Assembly: GCF_000002995.4 (NCBI RefSeq)
Contig: NW_025062479.1
Span: forward strand, 22,440,721 to 22,504,720
Direction: 5' to 3'
Source: Brugia malayi
Lineage: Eukaryota; Nematoda; Chromadorea; Rhabditida; Onchocercidae
DNA: 64,000 nucleotides
Shown here: positions 1 through 11,300 of the stretch, one piece after another
How the letters are laid out: the number at the start of each line of letters is the position of its first letter
How positions within the stretch are numbered: position 1 is the first letter of the stretch
Notes under the pieces: model-generated
Told to the model about the DNA's origin: nothing
The model's input: only the letters and a program-made list of their open reading frames with translations
Databases searched by the model: none
Made by a program: the position numbers and the translations under genes

Positions 1-1
1 T

Positions 2-2788
2 CTGGGGAGTAAGCTGTTACTTAAAATGGATACGAAAGAAACTGGTTGTGAATCACTGCAGAATAAACAGACTAAAATGAATTTTGAATGTGGAGTTACA
101 CATAAAAGGGAAGGATGGAAGGCGGATGAATCACTAAAAAATTTGGAAGACAATATAATTAATTTAATCGAAGCGGAGGTTCGTTGCTATGCTTCATGTT
201 TTTAATAAGCTATGCATTTGAATTTTAAGCGCTTGAGCAGATTATTACTTTGACATTTTACTGAGCTGTTTTCATTGTATCATTTCATGTGATTTATACT
301 TTTCTGGGACGGAATGAATATGACAACAGTAACACTGCTGCATAACTTAATTTCTATTAGGTGCTGCTGTGTAAGCAGTTATGCAAATTTTTTGACAAAG
401 TTCAGATTCTTGATCTTGAGACTTTTTATTTCTCTTTAATATTTTTTTTTTTTTTTTTTTTTGAAGATAAAGGAATTTCTTTTCTCCCCTGAAAATAGCA
501 AATTGATAATTTTCTCAAGTTTTTAATTTTCAGATCATGCCAACGCGAACGGATATTCAATGGGCGGATATATCTGGTTTGGAGTTGGCAAAAAAAGCAC
601 TTAAAGAAATTATCGTTCTTCCGTTTCTCAGACCGTATGATTTTATGTATATAACATTCCTTTGTACAGTCAGTACAAATAGAAATATTTTTATAAATTA
701 CTTTACTGTTAGGGAATATCGGAACAAAATATGCTTATTTCTACACGAAACAATAGTATTAATTTTTATAATGTTCATTTACATTCAGTTAATAATGATA
801 ATAAGAAATGTTCACATATCAAAACTAAATTTGAAAAAAAGTTAAAGTATCTTAATGCGCTTCGATGAAATCGAATATTGATATCCATTATCTGAAAATG
901 ATAGAAAATACAAAATTTTCGTATCGTTTCTTATCGGTTATTTGTTTTGTTTTCTTTACATCCCATCTCTCATGAGTACGATTTCAGTGACATTTTCAAG
1001 GGTATACGTGCACCACCTAAAGGTGTGTTGCTTTTCGGACCACCTGGTACTGGCAAAACCATGATTGGTTAGTATATATCCTTACTAGTTAAAGGTTTAA
1101 ATATTTTCTATGAATTTGTATGAACAATATCTTGAGTTCTGTGAAAATACTATTGCAGGACGATGTGTTGCATCGCAATGTAACGCAACATTTTTCAATA
1201 TAGCCGCATCGTCTATTACGTCAAAATGGGTTGGTGAAGGCGAAAAACTTGTTAGAGCTCTTTTTGCGATAGCACGGGTTTTACAGCCTTCTGTGGTTTT
1301 CATTGATGAAGTGAGCTGAGTTTTACTTTACCTTGTTCCAAAGAACATAATTAGCGGCCAAAAATTTCCAATAAAATCTTTACATCATTTCATTGCTAAC
1401 TTTTTTTTTATTGCTAGGCCATGACTACAAGCGTAGGTTTTCAAAAATTTCGTAGTAATTTTTCCTTACATTACATCGTTTATTTATTTGTTTTCATGAA
1501 AGACGGTTTGTTTGAAGATATTAGATACAAGCATTCTCTTATGGTTTCCATGTTGTACATCCTAGTTGTTAAAACTTGACGACCCATACTGAATAATATT
1601 AAAAGTGTAAAGTCATTAATTAATTCCATTGTTTTTTCAGATTAATTTCAGATTGATTCTCTAACTGTAATTTCAGATTGATTCTCTGCTGAAAAGTCGG
1701 AATGAGAGTGAGCATGATTCATCAAGGCGAATAAAGACCGAATTTCTTATCCATTTAGATGGTGTTGCAACTACCTCTGATGATAGAATTCTTGTTTTAG
1801 GAGCTACAAACAGGTATATAACTTTCTATTATTTTACATTCCTTTTTTTTTTTCCATTGATTTTTTCTTCAGATGAATTTTTCATTTTTTATTAAAAATA
1901 CGTTATTTCGAATTCATTTTTCTGTTGTTCGCTTTTGAGGAAGTATTTGAATTGACTAGAGAAGATAAAGCTACATTGTGTGAATTATTTCCATTTTCAT
2001 TTTTACTTATATTTCATTATTTTTTTTTTTAAGACCTGAGGAATTGGATTCAGCTGTTAAACGTCGTTTTGCGAAACGTCTGTACATTGGTTTACCATCT
2101 GCTGCTGCAAGAGCACAAATGATTTTCTCACTTCTCAGTGATCAAAAACATAATCTTTCGGATGACGATGTACAGTCCATAGCGAAATTAACAGACGGTG
2201 AATGTGGCAAAATTTATTATGATTAAGTGATTATTCATTGAAAATGTATTTAATTCTTTTATTATCACAGGTGAAATGAATTTCATTAACGTGAATGTTA
2301 CAGGCTATTCTGGAGCAGATATGAAACAACTGTGCTCCGAAGCAGCAATGATTCCAGTTCGTAATATTGTTGATTCATTCTCACTTGATCTTGTTTCTTT
2401 CAGCGCTGAAGAGGTTAGTTTTCATAAATGGGAAGATGAAATTGTGCATTAGAAATGAAATGAAATAAAAAAGAACCACTTAATTTCGGAATGTTATCGA
2501 TTTCTTTGAATAGTTCTTACCACGAAAAATATTATTAACCCAGTGAATCTAGTTTTTCATTAATTTTCATTGTTAGTAATCCTTGCTATCTTTGTTTTTT
2601 TTTTTTTGTTTTTTTTTTCTTTTTTCTTCTTTTCGTCAAGTTAAAAAATAATGCTTGTTCAGATCCGTCCAATCTGTTTTTCGGATTTCGAATTAGCAAT
2701 GCGTTCTGTTCGCCCAACGGTTGTTGCAGAGGATTTAGAAGGGTATCAGGCATGGAACAAACAATATGGCTCTTTTGTTTCGGAATAA
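2..2788 (+). CDS. FIGL1: Fidgetin-like 1 AAA ATPase, 3' part (N-terminus beyond the window)
   Basis: Exons by splice sites and continuity of the homologous protein: 2-178, 534-634, 988-1067, 1159-1310, 1677-1813, 2034-2197, 2304-2413, 2663-2788; together they encode 348 residues ending in TAA. Seen: Walker A GPPGTGKT (fragment residues 110-117), Walker B VVFIDE followed by ID in the next exon, the SKWVGEGEK pore-loop segment, GATNRP sensor region, SGADMKQLC helix, and the C-terminal fidgetin-type tail ending near AWNKQYGSF. The LKNLE segment just before the AAA domain is characteristic of FIGL1 rather than spastin or katanin. Known of the family: hexameric meiotic-clade AAA ATPase that disassembles RAD51 filaments and acts in recombination, also linked to microtubules. 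The first exon is open to the left edge, so the true start is outside. An AATAAA overlaps the stop codon. The exon 5 acceptor is duplicated (see findings). Identity is very secure; the orthologous role is inferred. Confidence 0.95.
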
Positions 2789-3351
2789 AACGATAATGTT
2801 TTGAATGAGAGTCGTAGAAAATTGGTGCCATTATTTTAGGATTCATCTATACTTCCAAGAGTTATGGTTATATCCTTTCTGATGAAATTTTTTTGTGAGT
2901 ATAAACTTCTGTTGTATTTCTGTTCACTGTTATATTTTTGATAAAGAGTTCTGCTATTATCCATTTCCGTTTCCATACTATATGTGTGGTATGCTGACCT
3001 TTGCGTTTATATTCAGCAGTTTTAAGAACTTTTCGAGTTTAATAAAAATTTCCTTTTTTTGGCCTTGATTTTGAATAAAGAATTTGTTGTACAGTGAACC
3101 TAGCCAGTTGATTACTTTTCCAGTTTCAAATTGCTATTCTTATAGTCCAAAACATATATATAAATAGTGAAAGTATTACTAAATACTGCATATAAAGTTG
3201 TAGAAATACGCGACAGGAGTGCATATATGCTACTTTAAACATTACATACGTCACAAATTAATTAGTCATTCTAGATGCTTCTAAAATTGTGGTTATAGCA
3301 GATTAGTTTTTAGACATAATTATGTTTTGCATTTGAAGTTGGGATTGTCAG
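2789..3351. other. Intergenic spacer, FIGL1 to ZGPAT
   Basis: About 560 bp of AT-rich sequence without a coding frame. It holds several AATAAA-type hexamers usable for FIGL1 3' end formation (2784-2789 on the stop, further ones near 3040 and 3073). At the right end is a TTGTCAG acceptor-like site at 3345-3351. The short head-to-tail spacing would fit a nematode operon, but nothing in the sequence proves one. Confidence 0.5.
3346..3351 (+). promoter_or_regulatory. Candidate SL trans-splice acceptor of the ZGPAT gene
   Basis: An AG at 3350-3351 preceded by TTGTC lies nine bases upstream of the ATG at 3361. No upstream coding exon is visible, so this is best read as a spliced-leader acceptor giving a very short 5' leader. 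A cis intron within the 5' UTR is the alternative. Confidence 0.5.
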
Positions 3352-3360
3352 AATTAAATT

Positions 3361-5743
3361 ATGGTGGAGCAAAACGAATTAGAAAATTATCGGTCGCAGG
3401 TTTGTGTACAATTTCTTTTCAATTAATTTTTTTTTTGCTAAAGCTCAAGTGTCGATCGATTGTGATCCTTAAGTTTATTATCTTAGCATTAAGGTAAAAA
3501 TAATGAGTAGAATGTTCATTCAGATGGATTATAAATGAATTTGTTTCATGCATTTACATACAGTTAACATTCTTTGAGTGAACATTTGTGTATGGAATGA
3601 TTCAAAAGATTAACTGCACTGGCCCAAATGTTACTAGACTAATATTACTTAAAATCCTGAAAAGCAATTTCACTATAAAATTCTTACTTTTTCAGCTTAA
3701 AGAAATTGATGCAGAGCTTGAAACATGTACAGATCTTCAGAGAAGAAATACTCTGATGGATTCACATTCTGACTTAGTAGAACTTATTGCACTTTTGACC
3801 GGTAATAAGATTTCAGCTTTGATATAAAATGAATTTCACATTTTTTTTTTTTTTTTTTGTATATAAAGACTAACCATTAATCAGTGCAATAAGTTTTTAG
3901 CACTTACATAAATCTTGCGAAAATTTTGGATATTAATGAAGAAATTGTACTGTTTATCCCATTATCTAACTAAATAGTTAAGTAGTAATGATTTTATTGA
4001 ATAAAGAAGCGTTGACTGAATTTTGAATTATTTAATATTATATTTTTACTACACTATGTAATTCTTTAAGATTTTAGAAAATTTATTCTATATCGTTTTG
4101 CAAGCATTGTTGATCTTATTGCAGAAAATGAAACAACCTCGGTAACCGAACAGGATTTCAATGAAACTCATACGAGCAGTGATGTGCAAGATTCTAGTCA
4201 ATTAATTGGAATGCACTGTCTTGCACCGTACAATCGAACTGTTGATCGTGCGGTGCATTTCCACGACGCTGTCATTTTAGATTTTGTTGAAGATTCAAGT
4301 GAAGAAGATGACCTAAAGGTATATTAGGCTAACTAATTTTTGTAACTTTTTTTTTACAATGAAACCTGATGTAGAACGTTGAAAATTGGTTACATGAATA
4401 AATTTTTTTATTGATAAAGTGAAACTTCAGAATCTTTAGACAGTATTTTAGATGATTATAGGTCAAAGTATTATATGGTCATCCTCTGGAAGCAGCAATG
4501 AGACCTTGCGAATATTTTCTTAATGATCGTTGTAATTATGGAAATGAATGTCGCTTTTCGCATGGTGAAGAAGTTTCGTTTTCAGCCCTTCGAGAGTATC
4601 AGCAACCGGATATTTCGTATGTTTATAAACTGCACCGTGCCGTGTCATTATTAGCGTTGATGAATTGCTTTATAAATAAAGATTTAATTATTACCTCTTA
4701 AATGAAGATTTAATTATCACCTCTTTCGATCAAAAAAAAGTTACTTTTTTATTTAGAATGGTAAGAGAAAACTCACTTGTACTTGTATTGGGTGAAAATA
4801 AATTATGGAGCAGTGCTCGAGTTACTGCAATGGATGGTGAGAAATTGGCAGTTCGGTTATTGCTTACTGGGAAAGAAATTGCTGTGGATCAGAATAAGAT
4901 TTATCCAATCCCACAACTAGCTAATGACGACGAAGGTTTTGTTAAGCTCAACTCTTTTTTTTTTCTTGAAATTATATTCTTTAAAATTCTAAAACAATCA
5001 AAGTTTCTTTGTGTTCAAATGAAATATTAGAACGAAACAGAAATTTGATGCATCTTCTTTAGTACCCAGTTAAGCAATTATTTTGTGAAGTAGGCTTAAA
5101 AGGCTAGTCTTGTAATCATTTCGAATGATATTGTATTGTTTCTTTAGTTAATTCAACATTTAGTCAATTTGATTATTGTTTTCAGACAAAATCACTCTCT
5201 GTAATCAATAAGCTTTCTTTGATGGGATCTAAATTTGAACTGGAATTACATACTGCTTTAGATGAAGCTGCTACGAATGATTTAGCAACAAGTTCATGGA
5301 AAGAATATAAGCAGGAAAGACGTGGAAATGTTACTATCGGCGATATCGGTGATTGGGAGAAGCATACACGTGGTATCGGGATGAAGCTATTGCTGAAAAT
5401 GGGTTATCGGGCTGGCGAAGGACTTGGCAGAAAATCTGATGGTATCGTACATGCCATACAACCAGTGATCTTCCCCAAAAGTATGTCAAATTTCACTTTT
5501 CTCGGTTTTTTTTTTTGGAAAAGCTTAATTAGTGTTATACGAGAATCAAAAAGGTTAATTAGTACGTTGCTTGGTCGTTCAGGAAAAATCTCTATTTCAT
5601 ATTATACATTGGTATTGTGAAAATATAAGCTAACAGATATTTCACTTATTTTACTATGAGATAATTATTTCGCTATTCTGTTATTCAAATTTTCTTATTT
5701 CTTTTGAAATTCTCCTTTGACTAAATTTTTTTCTGTGGTCTTT

Positions 5744-5782
<39 letters not shown>

Positions 5783-6590
5783 TAAATCATTGGATATATG
5801 TATGGAAGAGAAGAACAAAAGAGTGGTGGATGGAATGAATTCTCGTCAGCAGGTTAAACAGACAATCGTAAAAAAGCTGAAAGCTGTTGAACAACCAGTC
5901 GATGTTTTCCAGTTGTTGAATGATAAATTAAATAAAACTTCATCTATGGAAGAACAAAGAGATGAAGTGAAAGAGATAGAAAAGTTGCAGGTGAGTAAAT
6001 TGGTGTATCGAATAATCAGAAACGAGTTTACAGGTTGATTTTTTCAAGTTTTTACTGAAACTTTTGTGTGTTTTTATTTGAAAGACATTTTTTTGGGAAA
6101 AATTGTTTTAATATTAAAAAATATGATGCTGTTATTACTGACTGGATCAGTTAGTAAGAAAACTTACAGATTCAAGGGTGAGCAGATTAGATTCAAAAAT
6201 TAAATATTTTCTGTTAACGCTACCAATCCGAACTTTTTGTTGTGTTCCTAAGTTTGCATTTTCTCTACTTCAACTTTTTAGACACACTAATCGTGATGAA
6301 AACAAATAATATATTAGCATCCATAGAGCTGGAAAACTATTTTTCAGAACTGTTCCTCGACAAATCTCGGCATTCAATCGTTAGATTTGGACAAAAAGTT
6401 GAAAGAGCTAAAAGATAAGGAACGCAAACTACGCGAAGGTGTCACACGTAATCAACGTGACGCTGCTACAGCGGACAGGTTGAAGAAAAATTTGTTAAAA
6501 TGTCGCGACGAGATACAACACCTGTTGAATCGACAGCAACGACTCAGTAAATTAATGGATAATCGAAGGAAGAAAAAAGACATATTTTAA
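3361..6590 (+). CDS. ZGPAT: CCCH zinc-finger and G-patch protein (ZGPAT-like)
   Basis: Exons 3361-3399, 3696-3801, 4125-4318, 4462-4616, 4757-4940, 5186-5480, 5782-5990 and 6348-6590 join in frame to 474 residues; human ZGPAT is about 530. Seen in order: an N-terminal charged helix (LKEIDAELETC, residues 14 on), an acidic stretch EDSSEEDD, one CCCH finger of spacing C-x7-C-x5-C-x3-H at residues 129-147, a small Tudor-like segment around 165-225, a G-patch starting TRGIGMKLLLKMGY at residue 287, and a lysine/arginine-rich coiled coil from about 395 to the end. This order is diagnostic for ZGPAT. Known: the vertebrate protein is a nuclear, sequence-specific transcriptional repressor linked to NuRD, and G-patch proteins often activate DEAH helicases in splicing. 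The exon 5 donor could be GTTTTG at 4936 or GTTAAG at 4941; only the latter keeps frame. The nematode function is inferred. Confidence 0.93.
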
Positions 6591-8302
6591 GAATTAAGGA
6601 TAAATTCATTTTTTTTAGTATTTACTAAGTAATTTTAAAGTTACTTCTAACTGTAATGTTTAGTAATATAAAATGTGATAATATCCGTTTCTTTTATGAT
6701 TTTTACATGTTTAATCATAATGAAGTAAACTATGAAGAAATTATTTATTCGCAATTACTAAGTAATTTCAACGGTATTTCTAACTGTAAATTTATATATG
6801 AAAGGTGTAATTTTATTATAAATGTTTATATCGCATCAACTAATACACAGTGTCCTTGCCTATATTTATCATGGTTTGAAAAATTGATCTTTTCATTTTT
6901 CTTCCCAAATTACACTCATCGTCGAGAGCAGTCATATTATCCTGAATTGGTGTTCCTGTGGAAATGATAATTATTATGCATTCCTGGTTAATCAAATAAC
7001 GATACATTAAAAAAAAGGCACTAAGGATGTCACACTTCGGAAATCTTTCATATCTCAGCCATTAAATCATAGAAGACATAAGTAAACGATCAACAAAATA
7101 AAAATAAATAAAAATAAAAAAACTCTTCAAAAAATGATCAATAAAGATCATATTTATTTGGAAAATTCTTGTCTAATAATGTAAACTTTTGCTGCATAAA
7201 AAGAAAAACAAGAAAAATAATTTAATAAAATATCACATCTCAATGTTTTATATTTTTAATTTTCAATGAGGAAATTTTGACAATTTTGATAATAGTCATT
7301 CATTTTTCAAATTTAGTAATTTGAGCTTCCCAAGTTTGTTATAAAATGGAATTTCCATAAAGAGCAGAATAGGAATCGCATTAAAATGTTCAATTTCATT
7401 ATATCTACTTTTTTTTTTTTGCACTTTATTAAATTAATATTCATTATTTTTATCTGAAATTGTTAGAGATAATATTAATTATATTTGTAAAGTTATTAAG
7501 CTTCTTGTAATTATGTCAAATATTCGTAATGGTAAGTTATATTTTTTTGCAACTTTTTTTTTTTTTTGCATTTAATCCATCATTTCTATCAATTCTTTAA
7601 AATCTATTAAAGAAATTGGCTTTCAAAAAATGAAAAATAAAAAAAAAAAGAGTTGTCTTAAAAAGAAAGTAATTCAACTTGTTCAAAACTAAAAGATAAT
7701 TTAGAAAGAGTCTTTCCAGTTTTAAGAATGCTAAATTATCTTTAAAAGATTTTAGCTGTCAATTTCAGTTTCATTTATCATCTCCAAGAGTTTAAATGTT
7801 AGTATTATGTTATAAAGTATCAAATATTCTCTGTAATAAGTAAAATGAACTTATGCTTTTTTTTCATTGATTTAATTCAAATGACTTTTTTTTCCTCTTT
7901 TTTCCATGTTAAATTAGATGTATACTATTACTTCTTTTTTTTTTGTTTTTTTGTTTTGTTTTGCTCTCATTCACCTCTTTTTCTTCTTCATTAAAAAATA
8001 TATGCTAAAATTAGAATTAGTAATTAAGTACTGTCACAATTCAATTAACACTTATGATAGAAAGAATTGCATTTCAAATAAATAATTCAGTTTAAAAATT
8101 TCAAAAAACAAAATTTTTTTTCTTTTCTTCATTTCTTTTCTAATTATTATCAACCATATCTATTGATATGATTTATTTCAAATATTATCATTTCATACAA
8201 GATATAATTATTTCTTCATCTTCCACTTCTTTTTCTTCCTGTTTCGCTTATGAATTAAATTAAATTTGTTTTAATTAATTAATTAATATGAATCATTTGC
8301 AG
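6591..8302. other. Intergenic region, ZGPAT to transporter
   Basis: About 1.7 kb, strongly AT-rich with many T runs and no supportable gene. A 103-codon open frame at 6656-6967 has no recognisable features and AT-driven composition. A diverged direct repeat of about 35 bp lies at 6622-6655 and 6754-6789 (both read TTACTAAGTAATTT and end in TTCTAACTGTAA). The right end carries the TTTGCAG acceptor of the next gene. Confidence 0.5.
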
Positions 8303-8325
8303 TTATCATGAATATTTTAATATGA
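8296..8325 (+). promoter_or_regulatory. Leader of the transporter: SL-type acceptor plus a six-codon uORF
   Basis: TTTGCAG ends at 8302, 19 bases before the main ATG at 8322. Within the leader an ATG at 8308 opens a five-residue frame whose TGA (8323-8325) overlaps the main start as ATGA. Such an overlap is compatible with reinitiation control. The acceptor is interpreted as SL trans-splicing because no upstream exon is visible. Confidence 0.5.
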
Positions 8326-11300
8326 ATATTCCATCGATATCATCAATTCATTCATTTCGTTTATATCATCTTTATGCAGCTGCTGGTTCTGCTGCATTTT
8401 TTGGTTTTATATTTGGTTTTGAAAGTGGAATTATAACTAATGCTTCATTCTACATGCAACATGATGAAGCTATGCAACCAATTAATCAAACATTTCTTTA
8501 TATTTTAATGATTATTGCACCTGGTAATGAAATAAACACCTATCAAAATAATTTTACAAATATTAGAAATAAATTTTTTTTTTTTTGAATTGTTAATCTA
8601 TTATATATAGTTTATCATTATATTATATATTGATTATAAACACGATTTTTTATCATCAAAAAAAAAAAAAAAAAAATTGTATTGGTCAATAATTTGATAA
8701 TAGTATAAATTAATTAATATTATAACATTATTTATTTCATGAAATCAATTATTTAAAAATCTAGAAATGTAAATAAATTCAAAAGTGTAAGAGAAATTTG
8801 GAATAAGAATGGTTTTGGTAGTAAAAATTATTAACTTTTTATCTTATTTTAAGATTATAAATGAAGAAATCTTTCTTTTTTTTTTCTTTTTTGAAAACTT
8901 TCAAAATTGTTGAATTATTAAGATGAAGTCTGAAAATTTTTATTATCATTACTATTAAGCATTAACTATTATTATTATTGTTATTTTAAACCATATTAAA
9001 GCATTTATGAAATAAAATTTAGGATCAGCAGCAATAGCTTCTTTATTAGCTGCACCAATAAGCGATCATTTTGGTCGCAAAAAGGCTATCATAAGCGCAA
9101 TTGTATGTGATACAATTGGCGCATTATTATGTTCATTGTCGCTAAATAAACAAATGCTTATTGTTGGGCGAATTATAATTGGTTTTGCGTTAGGTAAATA
9201 TTTTACTCTGAATCTTAAATTTTTTCATTTTAATTTCGAATCATTTGAATACATACATATGATTTTCAAAAAAAAAAGTACAAGTTTTTGTTCTAAAAAA
9301 TTTTTTGTAGTTTTTTGATTAAAAATTGCGTGAAGTAAAAGAATTTCATTGAATAAACAAAAGTTACTATTAATCTTCATTTATTAAATTATTTCAACAA
9401 ATTAAAATAAATTTCTTTCCTTCATGTTTCTTTCAAAATGTTTACAACTAATCCATTTCATACCTTTTTTTTTTTTCTGGAGAATAAAAAAATAATTATT
9501 TGTTATCATTTTTAATTTCATTTTAAGATCTCCTAATATTTGGTTAGACAAAAGACAAAAGTTAAATCTTTTGTTTATTTATTAGTTCTAAAAAACAAAA
9601 TAGCATATGATTTATGCTACTCTTTTCTCAAAATATTATTTATTTACAAAAAGAAGAGCAAATTTTTTTGTGTTATAAATTATTTTTATAATTCCGCGGA
9701 AAAAAAAGTAAGTAAAAAGCATATATTAATAAATTTCTTCTTTTTTTTTTTTACTTCACTGATAACATTGATATCAATGATAAGCTAAAAATAAACCTAA
9801 AGGTTTTGGATCGAGCGTTGTACCGGTGTATATCAGTGAAATATCATCACCTCATTGTCGTGGTTTTCTTCTGACATCATTTCAAATGTTTATTACATTT
9901 GGATTAGCATCAGCAAATATTGTTGCAGGTAAAATCGAAAAAAAAAAAATACACTAGTAAAATAAATTTTATTTTATAAAAATTAATTTGAAATGCAAAT
10001 TTATAACAATCTATCAAATTTTCCCTTCATTATATCAGTTGGCATTCATTCATGGAACATTACGAGAAGTTAAAATTTTGAAAGCAACTATTTACATAAT
10101 TTTGATATGCAATAAATCTGAGAGTAAACGGTGGATAATTTGAAAAATTAATTTTGAAAATTTTTTTTGAAAAAAAAGAATTTGAAAAGTTTTGATTAAA
10201 AGGATATATTGTAAAAGTAAGAATAAATTAATTAATGATCAAAATTCAGTAAATTATAAAATTATCTGCAAATTTTTTTTTTTTTCAATTCTTCAGTGTC
10301 AGGCAAAAAGTAGAAATGTTTATTTTTATTTACAAATTTGTTTAAAAAAAAAAAAAAATTGACTAACTAATTAAAAAAAAAGGACATTTAAATTAACTAA
10401 CTAAATCATTTGTTGTTTAAGTTTATTTTTTATCCAGAAAATTCTGTTATTACAGGTATATCATCTCATGTGGAATGCATTTATGCTAAATGGCGTTTAA
10501 TGCTTAGTTTCACAACTCTTCCAACTTTAATTCAATTTTTCGTCTTCTTATTCATGCCCGAAAGTCCACGATGGTTATGTGCTAATGATCAACAAGATGA
10601 AGGCATTCGAGTGATTTAATTAAAATAATAATAATTACTTTCTTTCTTAAAATTTAATAATACAACAATAATATCGTCAAAAATCCAATATTTAATTAAT
10701 AATAATAACTGATAGCTATGTTAATCGCAATAAAATAAAAATATATTCATTAAATTTTATGCATATTTTTAGAATATAATTTTTATTTTTCTTTTCTTTT
10801 TGAATTAATCACTTATTGATTATTTTCTAGGTAACACAATGGCTTCATCGAAATGATGAAAAACTTCAACAGGAAGAAATTGATCGTTTAAATATTTATA
10901 TTGGCTATAAAGAAAGGCTTAAAGAAATGTTAGGAGGTATACATGGAAGTTTTCAATTTAATTCAAGTTAAAGTATTCATATTTAATCCAGTTATTATAT
11001 TATATTTTATCATTTGTATACTCAATTAATAATTGAATTCCAAAAAAAAAAATAATTTAAAACTATTTGAATTGAATCTTGTAATTTTATAATTTAACTA
11101 ATTTGAATTGAATCTTGTAATTTTATAATTTAACTAATTTGAATTGAATCTTGTAATTTTATAATTTAACTAATTTGAATTGATTCTTGTAACAAAAGCG
11201 AAATAATTTGCAAAGAATGAATATAAGTTAGAAGTTAATATTTTAACAGTTTTTTTTTTCTAATTTTCATATAAAAAAATATTCTGCAAATATTGAAATC

